The position numbers and the translations under genes are program-made. Of a DNA stretch of 52,638 bases, positions 28,802 to 37,038 are shown in pieces (position 1 is the stretch's first letter; every line of letters starts with the position of its first letter). The notes beneath the pieces are model-generated. The model did no database searches. It saw only the letters and a list, made by a program, of their open reading frames with translations, and had not been told where the DNA came from. Origin of the DNA: a virus; IMG/VR virus record IMGVR_UViG_3300044846_006394, positions 1 through 52,638 of that record, one strand, 5' to 3'.

Positions 28802-30490
28802 CTACGCCGCGTCGGTCACGGTCTCCTCGGGCGCCGACCTGGACGCCGTCTGCACGATGGTCCAGCCCTTCGGCAGACGTCCCGCAGGCGCCACCGGCGA
28901 GGCGAGGACGACCTGCTGGGGAACGTCTGCGAAGGCCCGCAGGACGGCGGTCAGCGTGTGCGCGTCGAACGCACGCTCCTCGGGAATGAGGACCGCGAAG
29001 CCGTCACCGGCAGTGGCAGAAGCCATCGCGGCCATGACACGCGCCCACTCGGCACCGCTCAGAGCCGTGTGGATGCGCCCGTCGCGAACGAGGCCGAACT
29101 GGACCACCTCACGCTCCCCGTCCTTCAGCCGCAGGTCGAACGTGTCGCCCTTCGGCAGGTGGCTCTGCACCTTCGCGACGAACGCGGCGAGCGCCTTGTC
29201 GAGAACGATGGCGACCGCCTCCTCGCACGCCCCCTTGAGCGCGGACCAGCGTTCTGCCGCAGCCTCGGCCTCCAGGGCGGCGCTCTCGGCGCCCTTCACC
29301 TTGGTCCACGCATCGGCGGTGGCCTTGTAGTCGAGGAACGAGGTCTCCAGCTTGTCGAGGTCGGCCTTCGCATCGGCGGCGGTGAAGCCCAGCGGGTCCG
29401 ACGCGGCCCCGAGCGCCTCGACCTCGCGCTCCAGCGTCTGCACCGTGCCGATGGCCCTCTCGGCGGCGATGCGAAGGCCGGTGACACACTGCTCGACACC
29501 GCGCCGCTCGACACCTGCGGCCTGTGACGCGGCGATGGCCCCCTCGACCGCTGCGAGGTCCGACGCGGACGGCTTGCCGACACCGCAGACGAGGCACTCG
29601 CCCGCCGCCACGGCGACCTTCAGCACCTCGCAAACGTGCGTCAGGACCGGGTGGACCGGCGTGACCTCGGGCAGGTTCGCAAGCTCCCCCTGCGCGAAGG
29701 CGTGCGCCTCGACGGCCTGTTGCGCGGCGGTGACGGCGGCGGTCAGGCGGTCACTGGTTCCCTTGAGTCGGTCGAACGCGCCCTCGGCGGCAATGGCCCG
29801 CTGATAGGTCTCGCGGGCCTCCTGCACAATCTTTGCGACCTCGGCCACCTGCGCCGCAGTCGGAGGAGCGGCGCGGCCACCTCCGACGAGCTTCGCCGCC
29901 TCCCGCTGCGTCTTCGCGTTCGCGTTCGACTCGCGCTGCTGCTTGCCCGACATTTCCAAGACGGCGACGAGGGCGTCCGGGGCCGACAGGGCCGAGGGCT
30001 GAGAAGCGAGCGCCGTCTGCCACAGAGGAACGACCGCCTCGGGCAGGAGCGCGGCGATGTCAGCGCGGGTGACCGCACCGGCGACCTTGCCGAGCAGGAA
30101 CTTCCGCGCCGTCACCGGCGACCCGAGGAGCGCCTCCTTCAGCGTGCGAATGGGCAGGACGCTGTCGATGTCGAGCGTGCGCGGACGAACAGCGACCGCC
30201 TTCTTCGCTTTCGCGGTCGAGCCTTCGACCATGTAGGACGCGCCCTCGCCGGTGTCGAACGTGACCTCCGCGAGGAGGTTCTGACCGGCGGGCGCAAGCT
30301 GCATGACGTCGGCCTCGCGGGCGACATCCTCGCGGCCCGCGATGTCCGACACGCGCCCCGTGAGCGCGAGTTCGATGGCGTTGATGACCGTGGACTTGCC
30401 CGAGCCGTTGGGGCCGACGAGCAGCGTCTTCGGCCCGATCTCGATGTCGGCGCCTACCTTCACGTTGGTGCGAACGTGCTTGATGTACAT
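28802..30490 (-). CDS. SMC/Rad50-like ATPase with zinc hook
   Basis: The 562-residue protein has an ABC-type Walker A (GPNGSGKST, 26-34) in an N-terminal RecF/SbcC-like head, coiled-coil arms, a C-x2-C zinc hook at Cys299-Cys302, and a C-terminal half-head with an ALSGAEWARVM signature and FAVLIPEE as Walker B (around residue 505). It resembles the SbcC/Rad50/T4 gp46 group acting in DNA end processing. The arms are short, and no SbcD/Mre11-type nuclease is encoded nearby. The RecB/Cas4-like nuclease at 42010 or a host enzyme could be the partner. Confidence 0.82.
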   Translation of the reverse strand: MYIKHVRTNVKVGADIEIGPKTLLVGPNGSGKSTVINAIELALTGRVSDIAGREDVAREADVMQLAPAGQNLLAEVTFDTGEGASYMVEGSTAKAKKAVAVRPRTLDIDSVLPIRTLKEALLGSPVTARKFLLGKVAGAVTRADIAALLPEAVVPLWQTALASQPSALSAPDALVAVLEMSGKQQRESNANAKTQREAAKLVGGGRAAPPTAAQVAEVAKIVQEARETYQRAIAAEGAFDRLKGTSDRLTAAVTAAQQAVEAHAFAQGELANLPEVTPVHPVLTHVCEVLKVAVAAGECLVCGVGKPSASDLAAVEGAIAASQAAGVERRGVEQCVTGLRIAAERAIGTVQTLEREVEALGAASDPLGFTAADAKADLDKLETSFLDYKATADAWTKVKGAESAALEAEAAAERWSALKGACEEAVAIVLDKALAAFVAKVQSHLPKGDTFDLRLKDGEREVVQFGLVRDGRIHTALSGAEWARVMAAMASATAGDGFAVLIPEERAFDAHTLTAVLRAFADVPQQVVLASPVAPAGRLPKGWTIVQTASRSAPEETVTDAA

Positions 30491-30568
30491 GGGTTCCCCT
30501 TGCGTTGCGCCCGTGAGCGCGGTTGGTGGTCTCCCTCCGAGAGCGGTGGTGGAGGGCCGTGCGTTGAA

Positions 30569-30793
30569 TCAGACGCCGCGTTCGACAGCGAAGCGGCGAA
30601 GGCCGTCCAGCATGAGCGGATGCGGCGCGTGGCCTTCCTTCCACCAGCGGTAGACGGTGCGCTCAGATACCTGCGCCTTCTCGCCTATCTGCGCGGGCGT
30701 GACTCCTGCTCCGAGAAGCCTCGCGATGAGTGCGCTGGCCTCTTCGGCCCTCTGCTGAAGCACAACGTGCTGCATGGTCTTTCGATCCGACAT
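30569..30793 (-). CDS. Small HTH regulator
   Basis: A 74-residue protein with a helix-turn-helix VTPAQIGEKAQVSERTVYRW at about 31-50, as in small XRE/Cro or transposase-like DNA-binding domains. It is preceded by an operator-like palindrome at 30821-30834 and probably forms an operon with the SMC-like gene. It may be a Cro-like counterpart of the repressor at 38366. A good AGGAGG site precedes the ATG. Confidence 0.68.
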   Translation of the reverse strand: MSDRKTMQHVVLQQRAEEASALIARLLGAGVTPAQIGEKAQVSERTVYRWWKEGHAPHPLMLDGLRRFAVERGV

Positions 30794-30820
30794 CGTTCCT
30801 CCTGTGGCTGCTGTACCGCT

Positions 30821-30834
30821 CTGACACCTGTCAA
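30821..30834. promoter_or_regulatory. Operator candidate upstream of the HTH gene
   Basis: CTGACACCTGTCAA contains TGACA and TGTCA as inverted half-sites two bases apart. A further half-site-like TCAAGTGTCAG follows at about 30837-30847. It lies about 30 bases ahead of the HTH gene start, the expected place for autoregulation or cross-regulation. Confidence 0.55.
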
Positions 30835-30842
30835 GTCAAGTG

Positions 30843-31250
30843 TCAGAGGACGCAGCGCCAGCCGGTGAAGTAGTCCTCGGCGTCCACGACCTCGATGGCT
30901 CGGACGGCGGTGCCGTGCTGAACGCTGGTGCCGTCGCCGTCCAGTTCTGCGAAGACGACCGGCACGCTCGCGGCGATGGCCTCTCCGACGATGGCCGACG
31001 TGGCCTTGCCTACGCGCTCCTCGGGGACGACGACGAGCGAGTAGAACCGGCGCCCCGTGTCTACGTCGCGGCGGCGGGTGACGCTGCGAATCCAAGCGTT
31101 GATGTGGCCCTCGCTCGCGATGTTCGAGGCGTAGTCGTCGCGGCCAGTAGTGACCTCGACGCCAGGCAGAGCGGTGCGGAGTGCGGCGACGAAGCCGTCG
31201 ATGCGTTCGTCGTCCCACGACTTCGGATGCGCGAAGAAGGCGCGTTCCAT
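30843..31250 (-). CDS. Hypothetical Rossmann-like protein
   Basis: A 135-residue alpha/beta protein beginning MERAFFAHPKSWDDERI, with a second strand SLVVVPEERVG and IAASVPVVFAEL. The pattern of an initial strand, acidic loop and later strand with small residues loosely resembles nucleoside-deoxyribosyltransferase or SLOG/TIR-type folds. This is only a hint. A palindromic operator lies just upstream. Confidence 0.45.
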   Translation of the reverse strand: MERAFFAHPKSWDDERIDGFVAALRTALPGVEVTTGRDDYASNIASEGHINAWIRSVTRRRDVDTGRRFYSLVVVPEERVGKATSAIVGEAIAASVPVVFAELDGDGTSVQHGTAVRAIEVVDAEDYFTGWRCVL

Positions 31251-31278
31251 GCTGTCCCCTTGTCGGCGCGGTGGTGCG

Positions 31279-31292
31279 CTGACACCTGTCTA
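31279..31292. promoter_or_regulatory. Operator candidate upstream of the 31250 gene
   Basis: CTGACACCTGTCTA carries TGACA and TGTC-T, an imperfect copy of the TGACA-N2-TGTCA element, 29 bases before the ATG at 31250 and overlapping the stop of the methyltransferase gene. Confidence 0.48.
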
Positions 31293-32285
31293 CTGCTCGT
31301 CGGCATTCACGGCAAGTGCCGACACCGTCGCAATGCGCTCTCCGATACGGCGCATCACGGGAACCGCCATCGAGTTCCCCATCGTCTTGTACCGCAGCCC
31401 ATCCGGCGCGGTCGGCTTGCGGCGCCACGGGATGTCGGTCCACCCCTTGGGGAAGCCTTGAAGCTGCTCGTACTCGCAGGGCGTGAGCTTTCGGACCACC
31501 TCGCGAGTGAGGCCGGTCGCAGGGTCTGTCGCCGTGACGACGATGGGGTTCCCCACGATGCCGTCGCGCCCGCACGACGGCCCCTTGTAGTCCCTGCTGT
31601 TGAGCGTCTGTGCTACCCGCCCGAAGTCGCCACCGCCCGCAGCGCGCGCTCCAGCACCTCGGGGAGCGTGACCCCGCGCTTCGTCGCCCTTCGCAGTATC
31701 CCCGCGCAGGCTTTCGGACTCAAAAAGAACCTCGGCGGGATTGGCCCCGTCTCCAAGATGCGCGACAACGAAGACCCGCCTGCGACGTTGAGGCACCGGC
31801 CCCCGTCCGCGAGGGTCTCCATGCAGAGAACAGCCTCCGACGCTCTGCGCGTCCAGGGTTCGATAGGCCCACTTGAACCCGAGTTCTCCCAGCGCCCCGA
31901 GGAAGGAACCAAAGTCCCGTCCGCCTCCCGACGACAGGACGCCGGGGACGTTTTCCCACAAGAGCCACTTGACCTTGAGGTGGTCCGCGAGCGCGAGGAA
32001 CGTGAGCGCGAGGTTTCCTCGGGGGTCTTCAAGCCCTTTGCGGAGGCCCGCGACGGAGAAGGACTGACAGGGAGTGCCTCCGACAAGAAGGTCAACTGAG
32101 CCGGGTTCGATGTCCCATTCTTTGTAGCGCGTGAGGTCGCCATAGTTCTTCACCTGCGGGAAACGATGCGCGAGGACCGCGCTCGGAAAAGGTTCGATTT
32201 CGCTGAAGCCGACCGGCGTCCAGCCCAGCGGCTCCCACGCAACGCTCGCGGCCTCTACGCCGCTGCACACGCTCAAGTAGCGCAT
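31290..32285 (-). CDS. DNA (cytosine-5) methyltransferase
   Basis: The 331-residue protein has the ordered motifs of C5 methyltransferases: motif I SVCSGVEAA (5-13, SAM binding), motif IV GGTPCQSFS with catalytic Cys73, motif VI ENV at 111-113, motif VIII QRRRRVFVV near 166-174, a variable target-recognition region, motif IX-like QLQGFPKGW and motif X GNSMAVPV. It probably protects viral DNA from host restriction. No cognate restriction enzyme is adjacent, so it is likely an orphan. The ATG overlaps the upstream stop (TGATG). Confidence 0.92.
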   Translation of the reverse strand: MRYLSVCSGVEAASVAWEPLGWTPVGFSEIEPFPSAVLAHRFPQVKNYGDLTRYKEWDIEPGSVDLLVGGTPCQSFSVAGLRKGLEDPRGNLALTFLALADHLKVKWLLWENVPGVLSSGGGRDFGSFLGALGELGFKWAYRTLDAQSVGGCSLHGDPRGRGPVPQRRRRVFVVAHLGDGANPAEVLFESESLRGDTAKGDEARGHAPRGAGARAAGGGDFGRVAQTLNSRDYKGPSCGRDGIVGNPIVVTATDPATGLTREVVRKLTPCEYEQLQGFPKGWTDIPWRRKPTAPDGLRYKTMGNSMAVPVMRRIGERIATVSALAVNADEQ

Positions 32286-32437
32286 CAGTTCAACTCCTCC
32301 TTCAGTGTGTCGAGGAATGCGATGAGGTCTGTGTAGTGCGGGTGGCTGGTGAACCATTCGTGCAACGTGGCGCGAACGGCGGGCGACAGCGCCCGAATCT
32401 CGGCCTTCATCTCTTCGTCCAGCTTCGGCTCAGACAT
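32285..32437 (-). CDS. 50-residue helical protein between polymerase and methyltransferase
   Basis: The frame begins MSEPKLDEEMKAEIRAL and encodes an acidic helical protein of 50 residues. Its start overlaps the polymerase stop by eight bases, and its TGA overlaps the methyltransferase ATG as TGATG. These overlaps support it as a real, coupled gene. Function unknown. Confidence 0.5.
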   Translation of the reverse strand: MSEPKLDEEMKAEIRALSPAVRATLHEWFTSHPHYTDLIAFLDTLKEELN

Positions 32438-35093
32438 CGCTCCACCTCGCTCCGATCTTCGCCTTGGCCTTGAACGGCACGCCGTCGAGGCCGGGAATGC
32501 TGCGATTCATCGCCTTCTCAATCTCTCGCGCAGACCAGTTGGCCTCGCAGGTGCATCCGATGGGACACCAGCCGAACTCGCGCTGTTTTTCGTCGGGCTT
32601 GCCGTTCGCGAGCTTCGGCACCTCATACTGCGGATGCGGACACGGCGCCTCGACGTACAGCGCGTCATGCACCTGTGCGATGAGGCCGGTCCCCTTGCCC
32701 CACTTGCCGAACGGGATCACCTTCAGCAGGTCGAACGTGCTGTCGTGGATGATGGCGCTGCCCGCCGACTGAATGGGGAAGTTGACGATCTCGTTGAACT
32801 TCTCGCCGTCGAGGAAGTCGCGCCGACGAAGCCACACGGGGTCAAGGATGAAGCCGCTGTTGCGGTACTCGTCGAGGCAGTCGTCCCACCAGCGCGGAAG
32901 CTCAGGAATGCCGTCGAGCCACCGGCGCCGCAGCGTCGATATCTCGCGCACCGAGAGGTCGGGGTACATCAGGTTGCCCTGCTCGTCCTCGGCGCTCGTC
33001 ACCAGCCCGTGAACGGTCTCGTCGCCGCTGCCGTAGAACGAGGCGTACTTGATGCCCTTCGCGATCTTGCGAAGCTTGTCCCACTGGTCGCTCTTCGGCT
33101 CCAGTACGTCGAACGCCTTGCCGAACATGAGCGAGGCCGTCATCGCGTGCGGGTCTTTGCCCTGGGCGAACGCCTCAAGGTACACGGCGATCTGCGCCAC
33201 GGCGGTGATGATCCGAAGTTCCAACTGGTCCGCGTCTGCGCCGACGAGGACGCATCCGGGCTGCGCGATGACCATGCCGCGCAGGTGCTTCGGCCAGTTC
33301 TGAGCATTCGGATTCGATGACGACAGGCGCCCGCTGGTGGTCCCGTGGGCGTTGTAGTCGGGGCGCACTCGACCGTCCGCCATGATGAGGCCGCGAGCCG
33401 CCTCGTTCTGCTCCTCGTCGCTCTCAAAGCGCACGCCGTTGACCGGCTGGCCGTAGGGAACCATTCGCTTGAGGTAGGTGCCGAACTCCTTCGCAGCGCG
33501 ACGGTAGCGGCGCAGCGCATCGACGAACGTGACGAACCGCTTGTCGCCCGAGTTCTGCGTCCGCATGAGCCGCAGGGAGTCGTCAGCGGTCGAAGGGTCG
33601 CCGCTCTTCGTGTACTCGGCGGGCGTCATCTTCCATGAGTCGAAGATGAGCGACCGAATCTGCAACGGGCTGTTCGCGTTGAACTCCGACCGGCCCGAGG
33701 CGTCGAGGGTCCGCTGGCGCCACAGGTTCATTTCCTCCATGACGCGGCGGGTCTCCTCCTGCACGCGCTGCCCGTCGATGAGCATCCCTGTCTGATGCAT
33801 TCCGACGCAGACCTCCTGCACGCGATGGTCGCGCTCGACCACCTGCTCCTGGCCCCGCAGCTTCGCGGCCTCGGCCAGCGGCGGGAGAACACGCGCCGTC
33901 ACGCAGCAGTCGATGGCGCAGTAGACGCCCAGTTCTTCGTCGCTCGATGCCTCCTTCGCCGTGTGCGCGTCCTTCCACGACGTAACGTCGGTGTAGACGC
34001 TGCCGACGTAGGCGAGCCGGTGTGGAAGCTCCGACTCGACCGAGCGGTGCAGAAGGATGGTGTCGAGCAGCGGCGCGGGCGTGACGCCGAAGTGCTGCTC
34101 GATGACCATGCGGTCGAAGTATCCGGCGTTGTGGCCCACCTTGAGGATGGCGGGGTCCGCGAAGAACTCCCGCAGGATGCGCCGAATCTCGACCTCGTCG
34201 TCGGCACGGTAGTGGCTCCCGACGAGCGCCCCATTCGGCCCTTCGATGGAGAGCAGGTGGACGACCATCGCTTCTGTCATCGTCGAGAGGCCGACGCACT
34301 TGAGCTTCGCGACCGTGGGGTCATCGAAGGTGGTCTCGACATCGTAGATGATGGGCTGGCCGAGGTTGCGCGAGAGGAAGCCGACAAGCTGCATCGGCGT
34401 CGGGTCTCGGACGATGACAGGGTCGCTCCAGTTCAACTGCCCTCGGAACCAGCGGAAGGCTCGGGCGAGGTCGGTCTGAAAGGCCCGCGCCCACCGGCGG
34501 GCCTTCACCACATGGCCGGGATGCAGCGTCGGCATCACCTTGAGCTTCGTCCCGCTGACGCTGACGGGCCGCTCGCCTTCGTGGAACCGGCCCACGGCGT
34601 CGAACCATCCGGGCATCGGCCCCCCTCGGATGTCGAGGACAGGGCGGGACTTGCCAGTAAGGGCGTGCAGCGCCGTCTTGCCGAGGGTGATGATGTGCGG
34701 GTGTCGCAGGTCCGCGAGCAGCCTCGGGCGGCAGCAGTCGATGGGCGACGGCACCGGCTCCTCGCCCTCCTCGACGAGCTTCTTGTTCGCCCGCTGCCAG
34801 CGCAGCATCACTTTGTCGAGGTCGCCCTCGGGAGGGGCGCACGCAATGGCATGGTGCAGGGCAACTTGCGTGCGCTGCACGCCGATGCTCGTCAGCGTGT
34901 TGGTGAACTCCATGCCTCCAGGGCCGACGAGGGGACGTCCGACGTTGCACTCCTTCTCGCCGGGAGTCTCGGAGATGACATCGGCCATGTCGCCCGCGTG
35001 GCGCTCAGGGCCGACAGGCCCGCCGACGCGGATGGTGCGGAGGGAACATTCGGAGCATCGGGCGCCGAGCGCCTCGGGGTCGTAGGTCGGCAT
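32430..35093 (-). CDS. UDG-exonuclease-family A DNA polymerase fusion
   Basis: The 887-residue protein joins three domains. Residues 1-215 resemble a family 4 uracil-DNA glycosylase, with Cys13, Cys16, Cys85 and Cys120/121 placed as iron-sulfur ligands and an HPGHVVKARRWA end. Residues 245-410 are a 3'-5' exonuclease (Asp251/Glu253; HNAGYFD; Y391-D395). Residues 440-887 are a PolA polymerase: motif A DADQLELR (Asp620), O-helix RKIAKGIKYASFYG with Tyr683 at the Phe762-equivalent site, and motif C QVHDA (Asp810), where the usual Glu is Ala. A Cys-rich insert (818-849) follows motif C. Confidence 0.88.
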   Translation of the reverse strand: MPTYDPEALGARCSECSLRTIRVGGPVGPERHAGDMADVISETPGEKECNVGRPLVGPGGMEFTNTLTSIGVQRTQVALHHAIACAPPEGDLDKVMLRWQRANKKLVEEGEEPVPSPIDCCRPRLLADLRHPHIITLGKTALHALTGKSRPVLDIRGGPMPGWFDAVGRFHEGERPVSVSGTKLKVMPTLHPGHVVKARRWARAFQTDLARAFRWFRGQLNWSDPVIVRDPTPMQLVGFLSRNLGQPIIYDVETTFDDPTVAKLKCVGLSTMTEAMVVHLLSIEGPNGALVGSHYRADDEVEIRRILREFFADPAILKVGHNAGYFDRMVIEQHFGVTPAPLLDTILLHRSVESELPHRLAYVGSVYTDVTSWKDAHTAKEASSDEELGVYCAIDCCVTARVLPPLAEAAKLRGQEQVVERDHRVQEVCVGMHQTGMLIDGQRVQEETRRVMEEMNLWRQRTLDASGRSEFNANSPLQIRSLIFDSWKMTPAEYTKSGDPSTADDSLRLMRTQNSGDKRFVTFVDALRRYRRAAKEFGTYLKRMVPYGQPVNGVRFESDEEQNEAARGLIMADGRVRPDYNAHGTTSGRLSSSNPNAQNWPKHLRGMVIAQPGCVLVGADADQLELRIITAVAQIAVYLEAFAQGKDPHAMTASLMFGKAFDVLEPKSDQWDKLRKIAKGIKYASFYGSGDETVHGLVTSAEDEQGNLMYPDLSVREISTLRRRWLDGIPELPRWWDDCLDEYRNSGFILDPVWLRRRDFLDGEKFNEIVNFPIQSAGSAIIHDSTFDLLKVIPFGKWGKGTGLIAQVHDALYVEAPCPHPQYEVPKLANGKPDEKQREFGWCPIGCTCEANWSAREIEKAMNRSIPGLDGVPFKAKAKIGARWSDV

Positions 35094-35165
35094 GGTGGTG
35101 CCTCGGTAGCGGGGAACGGAAGAAGGCCGAGAGGTCGCCCCCTCGGCCCCTAGTAGCGGGCGCTG

Positions 35166-35417
35166 TCAGTACTGAACGTCGTCCTCGAAGACCTCGACCG
35201 TCGTCGTGTGGCAAACGAGGCGGGAGTCGAACTCCTCCTCGGTGTCGGGCGCGTCGTTCTCGGTCGCCACCTCGCCATCGCGGATGCGCTCGCGCTCTGC
35301 GGCCTCATGGAGCAGGTCGCAGATGTCGTCCTGCATCTGCGCCTGCGCTTCCAGCGCGACCGCGATGCGCTGGAGGAGGTTGTTCTGCTCTCGAAGGACT
35401 TTTGCCAGTTCTTCCAT
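35166..35417 (-). CDS. Small coiled-coil protein
   Basis: An 83-residue protein starting MEELAKVLREQNNLLQRI, a coiled coil, with an acidic C-terminal half (ENDAPDTEEEFD). The internal ATG at 35417 is preferred because the upstream extension is low-complexity. No family recognised. Confidence 0.5.
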   Translation of the reverse strand: MEELAKVLREQNNLLQRIAVALEAQAQMQDDICDLLHEAAERERIRDGEVATENDAPDTEEEFDSRLVCHTTTVEVFEDDVQY

Positions 35418-35427
35418 CGGGAATCTC

Positions 35428-35664
35428 CTAGAGCGGCTGGTCGCCGCCGGTGGCCTTGAGCGCCTTGGCACGCTGGTGCTGGCGCTCGCAGATGGGCATA
35501 CAGAACTCGACCTGCGCGTTGAACATGGCCTCGTTCGCCTTCACAGGCTCAAAGCCAATCTCACGAAGCTGCTGTCGGGCGTAGTCCGCGCACTCCGACT
35601 TGCAGGTCTTCTCACAGGCTTGAGTGAGGAGCGCGAGGGCTGCGCCGATGAGGAAGCGGCCCAT
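35428..35664 (-). CDS. Small secreted Cys-rich protein, possible lipoprotein
   Basis: A 78-residue protein with a hydrophobic N terminus (MGRFLIGAALALLTQACEKT) ending in a Cys that could be a lipobox, though the -3 residue is unusual. Five cysteines in the mature part could form disulfides. An exported early protein might act in superinfection exclusion; this is speculation from the signal-like N terminus. Confidence 0.5.
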   Translation of the reverse strand: MGRFLIGAALALLTQACEKTCKSECADYARQQLREIGFEPVKANEAMFNAQVEFCMPICERQHQRAKALKATGGDQPL

Positions 35665-35898
35665 CTACTTCTCGTCCTTCTTCGGGGCTTCCATCGTTCC
35701 GATGAGCGCCGCGAAGATGCCCGCAGCAGGAGCCGCGAGCAGCAGACCCATGAACGCACCGGCGAGACCGCAGGTGAGGACCGCCGCGATGGCGATGCCC
35801 TCACGCTGCTTCCTGAGCGCGAGGATGAGCGGGATGATCCCGCAGATGATGCCCATGAGCATTCCCATGAGCGCGTTCTGAATGATCGTTTCGTCCAT
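35665..35898 (-). CDS. Two-helix membrane protein
   Basis: A 77-residue protein with hydrophobic helices at about residues 9-25 and 34-66 (the second long and possibly bent), and a charged C terminus. AAGGGGAACAGCA precedes the ATG. A holin-like or exclusion role is possible; the early-block position argues against the main lysis holin. Confidence 0.5.
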   Translation of the reverse strand: MDETIIQNALMGMLMGIICGIIPLILALRKQREGIAIAAVLTCGLAGAFMGLLLAAPAAGIFAALIGTMEAPKKDEK

Positions 35899-36286
35899 TG
35901 CTGTTCCCCTTGTGAAAATGAAGTGTCGGTTCGCCCCATCGCTCACGCAAGAGCGCCACCGCTACCGACCAACCGGGACTCCCCTTGCGGGGTCGATGAC
36001 AACCCGGCTCCCTGCGATTCCGAGAGGTTGGAGGTGAATGTCCCCCCGTTCATGGTTCGCCGCAGACCTACTGCTCGGCCCACCTGCCCTACCTGCCATC
36101 CAGCCCCTTTCGAGGCTCCCTGCGTTTTGCCCTCGGTCACGCGCAATGCCCAACCGCGCCGAGAAGCCGTCCGAACGCACGACGGTCCTGCAAGAGTGAC
36201 CGGCGCCCCCACCTGCGCCTGTCATGCCGAGGCCCACAGAGCCTTCGGCGCCCACTGGGAATCACCCAGCCCGCACTTGCCGACTA
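35899..36286. other. 388-bp gap without a recognised gene
   Basis: Three overlapping frames of up to 97 codons cross this interval, but none has a good ribosome site or protein-like composition. It contains short hairpins such as GCTC-ACGCAA-GAGC near 35942. It lies just downstream of the OB-fold/recombinase genes and is the longest gene-free stretch of the window, so an RNA gene, origin or decayed gene could be here. I see no iterons. Confidence 0.4.
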
Positions 36287-36892
36287 CTACTGCTTGACGC
36301 CCATGAAGCTGGAGAGCGCGGCGCTGGACACGGGCTTCGGGATACCGGCGGCGACGTTCGCAGCGACCGGCGCGGAGGCGACCGGCGCGGAGACCGACAG
36401 AGAGACCTTCTGCGTCGGGGCGGCGGTCGTCTGCGCCTTCACGCCACCGTTGACGAACGCCTCGCGGGTGATGAACCGCTGCTCCGAGTACTTCTTGCCC
36501 GCCTCCTCGTCCTTCGGCTGGAAGAAGATGTAGCCGCTCTTGCCGTCGAGGTACTCGGCGGTGTTGACGCCGTCGAAGACGCGACCGTCGCTCAACTGCG
36601 AGAGGATGGACTCGTCGGTGCCGACCGACTTGAGGGCCGTGAGCCAGCCGTTGCGGACGCCCTGGGTGCTGAAGTCCGTGCCGAGGAACACGCGGCACTC
36701 GGCGCCCTCGTAGTCGCCGGTGAACGCGAGCTGGACGAGGACCGACGCCTTGCCCTCGCCGCTGGTGTGGGCCTTGGTCTCGATGACGCGGACCTCGTAG
36801 TTGCCCTTCGGGGGCTGGACGCTGCCGCCCGAGCCGGGGGCGCCCTGCTCCTTGGCACCGGCGAGCGTGAAGTTGCTGAGAATGACCGACAT
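36287..36892 (-). CDS. OB-fold ssDNA-binding-like protein
   Basis: The 201-residue protein has a beta-rich N-terminal domain with PPKGNYEVRVIE near residue 27 and later strands (VLVQLAFTGDYEGAECRV), like DUF669/DUF2815-type phage OB-fold proteins. A Ser/Ala/Pro-rich linker leads to a short C-terminal tail. It is encoded next to the Sak4-like ATPase, a common pairing of single-strand binding and recombination functions. The exact family is uncertain. Confidence 0.65.
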   Translation of the reverse strand: MSVILSNFTLAGAKEQGAPGSGGSVQPPKGNYEVRVIETKAHTSGEGKASVLVQLAFTGDYEGAECRVFLGTDFSTQGVRNGWLTALKSVGTDESILSQLSDGRVFDGVNTAEYLDGKSGYIFFQPKDEEAGKKYSEQRFITREAFVNGGVKAQTTAAPTQKVSLSVSAPVASAPVAANVAAGIPKPVSSAALSSFMGVKQ

Positions 36893-37038
36893 GAGTGACT
36901 CCGGTGCCTCGGTGGTGGCGCGGACCCGTGCGTGTCCGAGGCGCTTCCCGTTGTTGTCAGGCCGGTGCGGTAACCGGCGGTCCCTCGGGCGGGTCCAAGG
37001 TGATGCCCGAGGTGTCGTGCGTGGTCGCGAAATGCGGC

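Noticed and set aside
35943-36255. Overlapping minus-strand frames of 89 and 97 codons
   Set aside because: No ribosome site, no overlap with neighbours and non-protein-like composition.
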